DNA from: Bacillus sp. 2205SS5-2
Lineage (GTDB): Bacteria > Bacillota > Bacilli > Bacillales > Bacillaceae_K
Reading direction: 5' to 3'
Length of the DNA stretch: 41,984 nt
Assembly: GCF_037024155.1 (NCBI RefSeq)
Contig: NZ_JAYKTS010000035.1
Location: 1 to 41,984, forward strand
Part shown: positions 26,321 through 33,983 of the stretch, piece after piece
Numbering within the stretch: the stretch's first letter is position 1
How the letters are laid out: each line of letters begins with the position of its first letter
Made by a program: the position numbers and the translations under genes
The notes under the pieces: generated by a model
What the model saw: the letters and a program-made list of their open reading frames with translations, nothing else
The model's database searches: none
Told to the model about the DNA's origin: nothing

Positions 26321-27331
26321 GTGAAAAAGACACTTTTGTTTAGTGGAACGGTGTTATTGGCATTCATTAGCCTAATGTTTGTATTTGATTGGTTCTCTGG
26401 TGGTGAAGATATTGATTCGGAGCCTGTTTCGGTAGATTGGCAGGAAGAGGGTTTGGTTGGGGAGGAAGACCTTTTTGCAAAACTCGAACAGCAGTTAGGT
26501 ACAAAGTTTTTTGCTGAAGACGAAATTTCTCAGGCAAATGAGGCAGTCATTGAAGTGGATGAAGATCAGCTATTAACGGTTTATGAAATCAACAAAGAGA
26601 CCATTCAACATCCCTATCTTGAGAAGGTAGACGAGCGCTTGGAAGTGCTTCAAGAGGATAGCGATTCTCAACAACTGTTGTGGGAGATGTTTCGTACTCT
26701 GATTCCGCCGAGTAATCGAAAATATATTGGAGAATTTGGTTTCTACACTGATGGACCGGATGAAACCTTGGCATATGTTGAACAATTAGAGGATGACCCG
26801 GCGAAATGGGCCGTTTATATTGATCAGCAAGATGGTAAAAACCTTTCGTCGATTTTTGCTACGATGATACATGAATATGCTCACATACTCAGCTTAAATG
26901 AGGAGCAAATTGAGGTGAACGAAGAGGCTTTCTTCTATGGCGATGAGGATTTAATAGAGGAACTCAGAATGGCCTGTTCAACGCTCTATCTAGAAGAAGG
27001 ATGTTTAAGGGAGGATGCGTACCTCAACCACTTCTATGGAGTATTTTGGAAGGAACAACTTCAAGCTCAATGGGAAGATGAAGTCGATCAGGAAGATGAT
27101 GATTCGGTTTTTGCTTTTTATGAGCAGTATGAAAATCAATTTGTGAATGACTATGCTGCTACGAGTGTGGCTGAGGACTTTGCAGAAACCTTTGCCTATT
27201 TTGTACTGCAGCCGAAGTCGACAAATGATCGTAAGGAAAAGATTTTATTTTTCTATGAATATCCAGAGCTAGTTCAATTAAGAGAACAAATTCTCAATGG
27301 AATTCAACAGTTTCTTTCTAAAGAATCATAG
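26321..27331 (+). CDS. Putative secreted zinc metallopeptidase
   Basis: 336 aa. An N-terminal signal or anchor helix (residues 1-25, KKTLLFSGTVLLAFISLMFV) precedes a very acidic domain. A zincin motif HEYAH (184-188) is followed about 100 residues later by SVAEDFAETFAYFVLQP, which supplies a likely third zinc ligand (Glu). No Cys follows the helix at a lipobox position, so it is anchored or secreted rather than a lipoprotein. The substrate is unknown. GTG 26321 is chosen for AAAGGGGGAGA (26302-26312). It is followed after 49 nt by an MBL hydrolase gene, perhaps in the same transcript. Confidence 0.8.
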   Translation: MKKTLLFSGTVLLAFISLMFVFDWFSGGEDIDSEPVSVDWQEEGLVGEEDLFAKLEQQLGTKFFAEDEISQANEAVIEVDEDQLLTVYEINKETIQHPYLEKVDERLEVLQEDSDSQQLLWEMFRTLIPPSNRKYIGEFGFYTDGPDETLAYVEQLEDDPAKWAVYIDQQDGKNLSSIFATMIHEYAHILSLNEEQIEVNEEAFFYGDEDLIEELRMACSTLYLEEGCLREDAYLNHFYGVFWKEQLQAQWEDEVDQEDDDSVFAFYEQYENQFVNDYAATSVAEDFAETFAYFVLQPKSTNDRKEKILFFYEYPELVQLREQILNGIQQFLSKES

Positions 27332-27380
27332 AAAGTCGAGAGTTTACCTAAATATATAAGTGATGAAGGAGAAGATCATA

Positions 27381-28238
27381 ATGCAAACCATTCAAAACAT
27401 CGGGGAACGATTTTGGTATATGACCCCTGTAAGTGAAACCGATCGCCCTATTCTTGGTATGGTGATTGGCGATGAAAAAACGCTGATGATTGATGCTGGA
27501 AATTCAACAGCACATGCACAAGCTTTTTTAGACATGTTAGCAAAAAAACAAGTGAAAGAACCACAGATCATTGCATTAACCCACTGGCACTGGGATCATA
27601 TCTTTGGTCTATCATTTTTCACCGAGCCGGTATCAATGGCTTCTTTCGAAACGAAAAAGGGAATGGAAAAAATGGTTTCGTATTCATGGTCAGATGAGGC
27701 AATAGATCAACGAGTAGAAGAGGGAACTGAGATAGAGTTTTGTGCTAAGGCCATAAAACAAGAATTTGTAGCTCATCGCGATATTACAATAAATCTTCCA
27801 ACTGTAACGTTTCAAAATCGTCTAGAGATTGATCTTGGAGGTTTAACTTGTGTATTACAAGAGGTTGGTGGAGATCACGCTCACGATTCCGTTGTAGTAT
27901 ATATTAAAGAAGAAAAAATCCTGTTTTTAGGAGATTGTATATATCCTGATATATTTTCTAGCAAAACAAATTATACTGTGGAAAAAACATTGAAGCTTTT
28001 ATCGATTCTAGAGAGTTTTGATGCCGAAAGCTATATTCTTTCTCACTCGGGGGTCCTGACTAAAGTTGAGTTTCAAGAAGAGGTACTTCGATTAAAAACT
28101 CTTGCATCCCTTACCGATTCTTTTCAGGGTGAGAGGAGTAAGATTACTGAAATGTACGAAAAGGAACTCAATCGAAAAGTGAATGAAGAAGAAGCAGAAG
28201 CAATTGGCTATTTTGTGAATGGATACAAGAACAACTAG
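27381..28238 (+). CDS. MBL-fold metallo-hydrolase
   Basis: 285 aa with the zinc-binding motif HWHWDH (68-73), a GGDHAHDSVVVYI stretch (third metal His), LFLGDCIYPDIF (bridging Asp) and ILSHSG (last His). It is a soluble metallo-beta-lactamase-superfamily hydrolase of unknown substrate. AAGGAG (27366-27371) lies 9 nt before ATG 27381; the in-frame GTG 27360 and ATG 27363 come before that site. No terminator was seen directly after it. Confidence 0.87.
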   Translation: MQTIQNIGERFWYMTPVSETDRPILGMVIGDEKTLMIDAGNSTAHAQAFLDMLAKKQVKEPQIIALTHWHWDHIFGLSFFTEPVSMASFETKKGMEKMVSYSWSDEAIDQRVEEGTEIEFCAKAIKQEFVAHRDITINLPTVTFQNRLEIDLGGLTCVLQEVGGDHAHDSVVVYIKEEKILFLGDCIYPDIFSSKTNYTVEKTLKLLSILESFDAESYILSHSGVLTKVEFQEEVLRLKTLASLTDSFQGERSKITEMYEKELNRKVNEEEAEAIGYFVNGYKNN

Positions 28239-28420
28239 ACTTTTCAAGGATTGCACTCCTCAAACGTAGAGATTAGAGTTGCCACGATTGTAGCTGGCAG
28301 TAAGTGAAAGCATAAAGCTCTGTTTTTTAAAGTCTGTTCGAAAAAAGGATTGCTATTAGGGGAAGGAAAAGTAGCTACTACCGGCTTCCTCTAGGTGTTA
28401 GAAGTAATAGTGAATACGAA
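28239..28420. other. Intergenic, no gene seen
   Basis: Non-coding stretch between the MBL gene and MITE copy I; together with copy I and the 82 bp after it, it makes a 426-bp gap to the next gene. Confidence 0.35.
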
Positions 28421-28582
28421 GGACTCTTTTCGTATTCATTGGTGTGACTTAGTCGGTTATTAAATTGACCCGAGCCTCAAGCCACTGTAGCTCGATCCGT
28501 CTATTTTTAGGGAATTTAACAGTGAAATGGAAGATTTAATCAAAAATATGATGAAATAGCCACATTGTATACAAAAAGAGCC
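28421..28582. repeat. GGCTSTTTTCG MITE, copy I (two left halves)
   Basis: Both ends are of the left-end type: GGACTCTTTTCGTATTCATT at the left and, on the opposite strand, GGCTCTTTTTGTATACAATG. The right half is an inverted copy of the left core (AATTTAACAGTGAAATGGAA). The usual right end (TTTGCGAAAACAGCC) is absent. Confidence 0.7.
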
Positions 28583-28664
28583 TAGTGAGAATAGAAATGA
28601 GGATAAATAGTGGAAAAAAAAATTAGCCATTTCCCTATCAAACCATCTAAAAAATCAGATAACC

Positions 28665-29120
28665 GTGGTGAACTCCTACTATGAAATCAAGAAGCTAGAT
28701 ATTAATGGAGGCACAGTTTCTAGCTTTCATCAATGGGCGAATGGAAAACCATTTGTGGGAGGGTACACAGTAACAAAGCTAGGAGGAAATACGGTTCATA
28801 TTTTGCTCATCGATTGGCATCGTAATGATAATTATTATCTAGTGATTTATGCCGAAAACAAAGCGACTACTCTAGCAGAAATACATCAAATTGAAGAGCA
28901 AGAGAGCCAAAGATTTTTGAAGTGGAGATATAATCCCTTAAAGCGGGACGGGAAAAACCCATATCGAAAAGCCTATTTTAAACAATTATTTGGCGATACG
29001 CTTGTAAATATCAATATTCCCTCTAACATAAATGAAGTCGATTCTTTTCTCACTCAATTGTTCAAACTGTGTGAGAATCGTAGTAAAGCAGACCAAATTG
29101 TTGATAAATTTCCCTATTAA
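28665..29120 (+). CDS. Hypothetical protein, about 151 aa
   Basis: A soluble alpha/beta-looking protein, VNSYYEIKKLDINGGTVSSF at the start, with NTVHILLIDWHRNDNYYLVI and a C-terminal helical end. No family recognised. The start is uncertain: GTG 28665/28668 lacks a ribosome binding site, while a GTG at 28610 in another frame has AGGATA upstream and encodes 24 codons (VEKKISHFPIKPSKKSDNRG...) before a stop at the point where this frame takes over. An N-terminal frameshift is therefore possible. A clear terminator follows at 29127. Confidence 0.55.
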   Translation: MVNSYYEIKKLDINGGTVSSFHQWANGKPFVGGYTVTKLGGNTVHILLIDWHRNDNYYLVIYAENKATTLAEIHQIEEQESQRFLKWRYNPLKRDGKNPYRKAYFKQLFGDTLVNINIPSNINEVDSFLTQLFKLCENRSKADQIVDKFPY

Positions 29121-29126
29121 TGCACT

Positions 29127-29166
29127 AAAAAACCCCTCGTCCACTTCATTTTGGACGGGGGTTTTT
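29127..29166. terminator. Bidirectional terminator
   Basis: AAAAAACCCCTCGTCC and GGACGGGGGTTTTT form a stem between the hypothetical gene and the convergent peptide transporter gene. Confidence 0.85.
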
Positions 29167-29178
29167 GCAAAAATAATA

Positions 29179-30672
29179 TTATTTTATACCTTTCATAAAG
29201 AGCTGAATCTTAGGTGAAAGTAAGTAAAGAATGATACTTAAGAGAATAGAAGCTCCACCAATTACACCGAAATAAAGCATTTCTGTTTCAGGTGTATAAA
29301 ATTTCGCAATTTGGGCGTTAAGAGCTTGAGCCGCTGCATTGGATAGAAACCATAAGCTCATTGTTTGAGACGAGAACGCTGCTGGAGCTAATTTTGTTGT
29401 CGCAGATAGCCCAACGGGGGATAAACATAGCTCCCCAAGGACAACAATGAAATAGCTCAAAACAAGCCAGAGTGGATTAACTAGCGTACCTTCTCCGCTA
29501 AGATAAACCGGTAGTAAAATCACTAAAAATGATAATCCAGCAAACAATAGCCCTAACGAGAATTTCTTAGGAACAGAGGGTTGTTTGTCTCCTAGCTTCA
29601 CCCATAACCAAGCAAATACAGGGGCTAGTGCAATAATAAATAACGGATTTAATGATTGAAACCATGCAGGTGAAATGGTTAATCCTGCAAATTCTAATTG
29701 AGTTCGTTTATCTGCATACCCGGCTAGAATTGTTGAACCTTGCTCTTGAATCGCCCAAAACATTACAGATGCAATGAAAAGGGGGATATAAGCAATAATT
29801 CTTGAACGCTCCACTAGTGTTGTTTTAGGACTACGATACATTGTCACAAAATATAGTGTCGGAATGACAAAGCCTAGTATCCCAACTAGTGCAATAAACG
29901 CTTCAAAAGTTAGCCAACCACGTGGGATAGTGATAAACAGCGTAATGGCTAATATCACAAGGAAAATAGCTAAATACTTAATATAGCTTCTTTTCTCTGT
30001 AGGTGACAATGGGTTTGAAATCGTTGTTCCAGCAAGTCCTAGGCTTTTCTTTTTTGTTAACATAAAAACGACAAGACCAAGGAACATTCCAACGGCTGCG
30101 ATTCCAAAGCCTAAATGGAAATTGTACTTCATACCGACAGTTCCAACCACAAGGGGAGCAAGGAAAGCTCCAAGGTTGATACCCATGTAAAAAATACTAA
30201 AACCGGCATCGCGTCGATGATCTCTTTCACTATACATTTCACCAACGATACTCGATACATTTGGTTTTAATAACCCAGTACCAATAATAATGAAGAACAT
30301 AGAAAGGAAGAACATAGTGATACTTCCTGGTACAGCAAGGACGATGTGACCGATCATAATGAGGATTCCACCATAGAAAACAGCTTTAGACGTCCCAAAT
30401 ACGCGATCGGCGAGCCAACCGCCTATGATTCCAGACATGTAAACTAATGCTCCATAAATAGACATGATGGCGTAGGCAGTATTTTGATCAATACCTAGTC
30501 CACCTTTAGATACTTCATAGTACATATAAAATACAAGAATAGCTCTCATACCATAGTAGGAAAACCGCTCCCAAAATTCGGTGAAGAATAGTGTGAAAAG
30601 TCCTTTAGGGTGTCCGAAAAACCCTATTTGAGGCACACTATCAACAATTTTCTGTTTATTTACTGTAGTCAT
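29179..30672 (-). CDS. POT-family proton-dependent oligopeptide transporter (DtpT-like)
   Basis: 497 aa with about 14 transmembrane helices. The PTR2 signature is clear: FFTEFWERFSYYGMRAILVF (ExxERFxYYG proton-coupling motif, residues about 30-50), GGWLADRVFGTSKAVFYGG, and the second motif FSIFYMGINLGAFLAP. It imports di- and tripeptides with protons across the cytoplasmic membrane. AAGGAGG precedes ATG 30672 on the minus strand. Monocistronic. Confidence 0.93.
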   Translation of the reverse strand: MTTVNKQKIVDSVPQIGFFGHPKGLFTLFFTEFWERFSYYGMRAILVFYMYYEVSKGGLGIDQNTAYAIMSIYGALVYMSGIIGGWLADRVFGTSKAVFYGGILIMIGHIVLAVPGSITMFFLSMFFIIIGTGLLKPNVSSIVGEMYSERDHRRDAGFSIFYMGINLGAFLAPLVVGTVGMKYNFHLGFGIAAVGMFLGLVVFMLTKKKSLGLAGTTISNPLSPTEKRSYIKYLAIFLVILAITLFITIPRGWLTFEAFIALVGILGFVIPTLYFVTMYRSPKTTLVERSRIIAYIPLFIASVMFWAIQEQGSTILAGYADKRTQLEFAGLTISPAWFQSLNPLFIIALAPVFAWLWVKLGDKQPSVPKKFSLGLLFAGLSFLVILLPVYLSGEGTLVNPLWLVLSYFIVVLGELCLSPVGLSATTKLAPAAFSSQTMSLWFLSNAAAQALNAQIAKFYTPETEMLYFGVIGGASILLSIILYLLSPKIQLFMKGIK

Positions 30673-31266
30673 AATTGACCTCCTTAATCATTCTAATATA
30701 ATACTTGTAATATAAATGGTTGTCAAAAGTAGTTGGTTTATTTGAATTTAATGAATATTGGTAATTTATTTAACGGTAAAAGTATTATATTAAAATAATT
30801 TAAAGAACAAAAACACTAGATTCTCTATCATGAACTTACGAATAAAATGGTAGGAAAATGATTGAGGCAATATCTTATAGTAGTTCAAATAGAATCTACT
30901 AATAATAATGTAGTTATTTCACGAAATTTGAAAGTTGTGAGGAAAGATTAGACAGAAATAATGCTTTTATGACAAAAATATGAAAAATGAGAAAGACATG
31001 TTATCTGTGTGTTTGAAATCTTTTATTTTTATGTATTTGGGACAGGTAACAATCAAATTTTCGAGACTCAGAGATGGTTTTTTCATTTGTAGAAAATAAT
31101 TGAAGAAGTATTGAAGTTACCAGATAGCCTGCTCTGCATATGGACGTATAGGTATTAATCAGCCTTCTCACTCCACTAAATAAGATAAAATGTATTTTCT
31201 TACAAAGTGAAGAGTTGAGTTCACCTAAGAGGATCAAGATGTATGTTTTATTGAAGCAAATAAAAC
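30673..31266. other. AT-rich gap before the heptamer array
   Basis: It contains the minus-strand promoter region of the peptide transporter, then AT-rich DNA with no credible coding region. Open frames near 31001-31533 are by-products of the repeat array and AT content. Confidence 0.5.
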
Positions 31267-31482
31267 GTATACAAATATGTATACAAGTAAACAAAAATGT
31301 AAACATGTGTTCAAAAAATGTACACATGTACACAATCAAGAGTAAATCTGTATACAAAAGCGTACACATCCCGTCATATCAACATGTACACGCATTTCGT
31401 TTACATATATACAATAAGAGTAAACATGTATACAAAAACATACACAAGTAAACAAGTGTACAAATATATATACATGTATACA
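31267..31482. repeat. Centromere-like array of about 20 GTAWACA/GTACACA heptamers
   Basis: Heptamers GTATACA, GTAAACA, GTACACA and close variants start at 31267, 31279, 31287, 31299, 31307, 31320, 31328, 31342, 31350, 31362, 31386, 31399, 31407, 31420, 31428, 31440, 31448, 31456, 31468 and 31476. Most steps alternate 8 and 12-14 bp, giving a 20-22 bp period, two helical turns. It lies about 130 bp upstream of the actin-like gene, the position of parC/parN centromeres in type II plasmid partition systems. The expected ligand is the small protein at 32780; this is an inference. Confidence 0.8.
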
Positions 31483-31533
31483 AAAATTATGTAGATTAAT
31501 ATTTTTAGTTAGACAAAAAATGTCATTGACCAT

Positions 31534-31603
31534 ATCCCTTTCTCTTTTGTACGCTTATATTAACACTAAGTATTTAAAATAATCAGTTTTTTTAGAAAGG
31601 GAT
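31534..31603 (+). promoter_or_regulatory. Inverted repeat that could cover the parM ribosome binding site
   Basis: ATCCCTTTCT (31534-31543) is the exact complement of AGAAAGGGAT (31594-31603), which contains the Shine-Dalgarno sequence of the actin-like gene (GTG 31610). If both are in the leader, a 50-nt loop could sequester the site. Confidence 0.4.
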
Positions 31604-31609
31604 GGTATA

Positions 31610-32770
31610 GTGGTTCACTCACGAATCGCAGCAGTTGATGTAGGAAATGATTCTCTCAAAGGTATTTTTGGAAAGCTAGACACGTCAATAAATATTCCAA
31701 ATGTCATTGCTAGAGATATAGAAGATCGCCCGATTATTGGAATAGAAGAATTAAATCAACAAGACCCCCTTGATGGAATTCATATTAGGGTTCACTCTCC
31801 TGCATTAAAAGAAAATAATGCAATTTATCGGGTGGGGAATTTAGCTACAAAAAGTATTAGTCCTGCAGAGCTTGATCCCGGAAGTTTTAAATCTGAAGAA
31901 GATCAAACTTTGATTTTACTATTTGCTTCAATTGCCTTTGATGCTGTGAAGGCAAATGAATTTAAAATGAAAAATAAAGTGATAGAAGCTAACTATACCT
32001 TAGGAACAGGTCTACCCCTTCGAGAAGTTAAGGAAGGAAAAGATGTTGGTTATCGCGCTCGCTTACTTGGAGCTGTCCACCAGGTTGAGTTTCTTGTTAC
32101 ACCAAAATACCAAGGTATTAAAGTAAACATAAGATTTGATGATGTAAAGATCTACCCGGAAGGATTTGCGGCTTTTATTAATTTGGTGATGGACCATAAT
32201 TTAAACATTATTAACAAGGATTTAATTGATAAACGAATTGTAATTCAGGATATTGGGGGTCTTTCAACCGATATTGCTGTCATCAAAAATCGAAAAGTAG
32301 ATGATGATAAAGCACAAGGTTATAATCTTGGTGTGACGGAAGCGCTAGAGCAAATTCGGGAGGAAATTCGCCGTCATCACGGGGTAGAATTAGACAGTCG
32401 CCGTGATGTGGTAGAAATTATCACGAAGAAAACGGACCGAAATCATATTATGGTAAAAGGAAGTCGGACAAGTGTCCATGATATTGTCGACCGAATTTTA
32501 ATGGAACTGGCTAAAAAGCAATATCGTCATCTCCGTAATACATGGCAAAGAAACTCCCAAACAGAAATTGGTTATTTCATTGGTGGTGGGTCGACTGTAT
32601 TGAAAGATTATATAAAAACGTTAAACAATAATTTGGATGGTTACAATATCGACTTTTTTGAGGACGAAAAGGAAAGTATTTGGATGATGGTAAATGCCTA
32701 CCACAAATTAATCTCTGATTATGCCCGTCGTCAGGAAAAAACAGATGAAAAATTAGTCAAAAATAAATAA
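31610..32770 (+). CDS. ParM/StbA-like actin ATPase
   Basis: 386 aa with the bacterial actin nucleotide pocket: phosphate-1 loop AAVDVGNDSLKG (residues 7-18), phosphate-2 IVIQDIGGLSTDIAVI (about 210-225) and adenosine motif GYFIGGGSTVLKDYI (about 324-338). Such proteins polymerise with ATP and push or pull plasmid DNA bound by an adaptor at a centromere. GTG 31610 follows AGAAAGG. It overlaps no gene, has the heptamer array upstream and the candidate adaptor gene 9 nt downstream, an operon order like parM-parR or alfA-alfB. Whether this locus is on a chromosome or plasmid is not decided by the window. Confidence 0.85.
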   Translation: MVHSRIAAVDVGNDSLKGIFGKLDTSINIPNVIARDIEDRPIIGIEELNQQDPLDGIHIRVHSPALKENNAIYRVGNLATKSISPAELDPGSFKSEEDQTLILLFASIAFDAVKANEFKMKNKVIEANYTLGTGLPLREVKEGKDVGYRARLLGAVHQVEFLVTPKYQGIKVNIRFDDVKIYPEGFAAFINLVMDHNLNIINKDLIDKRIVIQDIGGLSTDIAVIKNRKVDDDKAQGYNLGVTEALEQIREEIRRHHGVELDSRRDVVEIITKKTDRNHIMVKGSRTSVHDIVDRILMELAKKQYRHLRNTWQRNSQTEIGYFIGGGSTVLKDYIKTLNNNLDGYNIDFFEDEKESIWMMVNAYHKLISDYARRQEKTDEKLVKNK

Positions 32771-32779
32771 GGTGATGAT

Positions 32780-33340
32780 ATGAATAGAGGGCAGCCGATT
32801 ACTTTTCGTATTCCTCCAAGTACGCCTGATCATATTTTGAAATACTTAGAAAAACTTAAAGAAAAAGAGAGACGAAACTTTTCTAGCACAATTGCTGAGA
32901 TTGTCATTAGAGGTATTGGACAATCAGTCGCCATTGAAAAAGAGACAATCACAATTATCTTGCCTAAAAGTTTAAGTAAAGTTGAAAAAGATTGGCTGAA
33001 GCATGAGCATTCTGAAGCATTGTTGGGAAATATCGTTTACCAACTGCTAACAAATCCAGTGAGAACATCATCCATTTTAACAGCTATAACAGGAGAATAT
33101 TCACAAGAAGATGAGGTTGCTTCTACCGAAGAGCCAGACACAAGTATGAGAGGAATCCAGAAAAAACGACTAGTACGACAAGCTAAAACACGGATTATTC
33201 CTCTTTCTGAAGAGGATTTAGCAGAATTTGAATGGGATAATGAACCAGTAGAAGAAGTTCAAGAAGATCAAGAAGATCAGGAAGTCGAAGAAAGCATGGA
33301 AAGCTTGCTGGGTGATTTTTTGTCACAAATGAATAAATAA
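32780..33340 (+). CDS. Candidate partition adaptor (ParR/AlfB-like), acidic tail
   Basis: 186 aa. The N-terminal half (RGQPITFRIPPSTPDHILKY, then NFSSTIAEIVIRGIGQSV) has a short beta strand followed by helices, the pattern of a ribbon-helix-helix DNA-binding domain. The middle (KKRLVRQAKTRIIPLSEEDL) is basic, and the last 40 residues are very acidic (EEVQEDQEDQEVEESMESLL). It starts 9 nt after the actin gene stop, with GGTGATGAT as a modest ribosome binding site. It is the natural candidate to bind the heptamer array and link it to the filament. I did not recognise a named family, so the role comes from context. Confidence 0.65.
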   Translation: MNRGQPITFRIPPSTPDHILKYLEKLKEKERRNFSSTIAEIVIRGIGQSVAIEKETITIILPKSLSKVEKDWLKHEHSEALLGNIVYQLLTNPVRTSSILTAITGEYSQEDEVASTEEPDTSMRGIQKKRLVRQAKTRIIPLSEEDLAEFEWDNEPVEEVQEDQEDQEVEESMESLLGDFLSQMNK

Positions 33341-33341
33341 A

Positions 33342-33621
33342 GGCTCTTTTCGTATACATTGTGGCTATTTCATCTGATTTTTGACTAAATCCTCCATTTT
33401 GCTGTTGATTTACATCAAAAATAGGTGGATCTAGCTGCAGTGGCTAGCTGCTATGGGACAAATAACATCCAACTCCAAAGGTCAGGACCTTCTCCGTTGG
33501 ATAACATTTGCCTGCCGTCCCTGGGCAGCCACTTCCGCTTTTCGTAAATGATGCCCCGAAACGAAGATACATCACCGTTTATAGACTGATTCGAAAAGGA
33601 ACAAACTTTGCTAAAACAGCC
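33342..33621 (+). repeat. GGCTSTTTTCG MITE, copy J, with nested insert
   Basis: The left end GGCTCTTTTCGTATACATTG starts 1 nt after the adaptor stop codon, and the right end is TTTGCTAAAACAGCC. Between AAAAATAG (33425) and ATGATGCCCCGAAAC (33549) sits about 123 bp not found in other copies. Flanks TAAATAAA and TAAAAAAA differ at one base. Confidence 0.8.
33426..33548. repeat. Hairpin element nested in MITE copy J
   Basis: Long imperfect stem: AGTGGCT (33439-33445) with AGCCACT (33527-33533), ATCCAAC (33467-33473) with GTTGGAT (33496-33502), and inner AAGGTC with GGACCTT (33478-33491). It looks like a second small repeat inserted into the first; GC content is visibly higher than the host repeat. 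Confidence 0.6.
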
Positions 33622-33622
33622 T

Positions 33623-33673
33623 AAAAAAAGAAGCCAAGGACCTATTTGTAGTAGGTTCTTGGTTTCTTTTTTT
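33623..33673. terminator. Strong symmetric terminator
   Basis: AAAAAAAGAAGCCAAGGACC and GGTTCTTGGTTTCTTTTTTT form a long stem just after MITE copy J. It ends transcription of the partition operon. The 310 bp that follow contain only a piece of MITE core (AAAAATAGACGAAAAGATGC, 33755-33774). Confidence 0.85.
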
Positions 33674-33983
33674 CTATATGGTATTTTTGGTATAGTTTGT
33701 CGCAAATGAATATGATTATTGACCGAATACCTCTATCTTTTATGGGTACGGTCTAAAAATAGACGAAAAGATGCTCCGAAATCTTCCTTATTTACAGCGA
33801 ATATACTATTGTGAAATAAGCTTTTTATCAGGATCTTTTTTTGGGGGCCACAGATTTTTTTGGCATGATTTTTCTCGAGGTCATAAAAGCGTTTTTGAGA
33901 GGTGTGAATATACAACATTTTCAGTTTGAATACAATATAATAAGAAAATAAAAGCGTGAAATAAAATAAAAGGGAGAATCATC

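Noticed and set aside
31267-31482. Array as a CRISPR or as replication iterons
   Set aside because: Units are 7 bp with 1-7 bp gaps, no spacers of CRISPR size and no cas genes; no rep gene is adjacent, whereas an actin-type partition operon is.
31001-31533. Three overlapping frames around the heptamer array
   Set aside because: They are read from the repeats (Val-Tyr-Thr and Ile-Cys-type periodicity) and lack ribosome binding sites; the DNA-level repeat explains them.
33451-33705. Minus-strand frame through MITE copy J
   Set aside because: It lies entirely within the repeat, its nested insert and the terminator.
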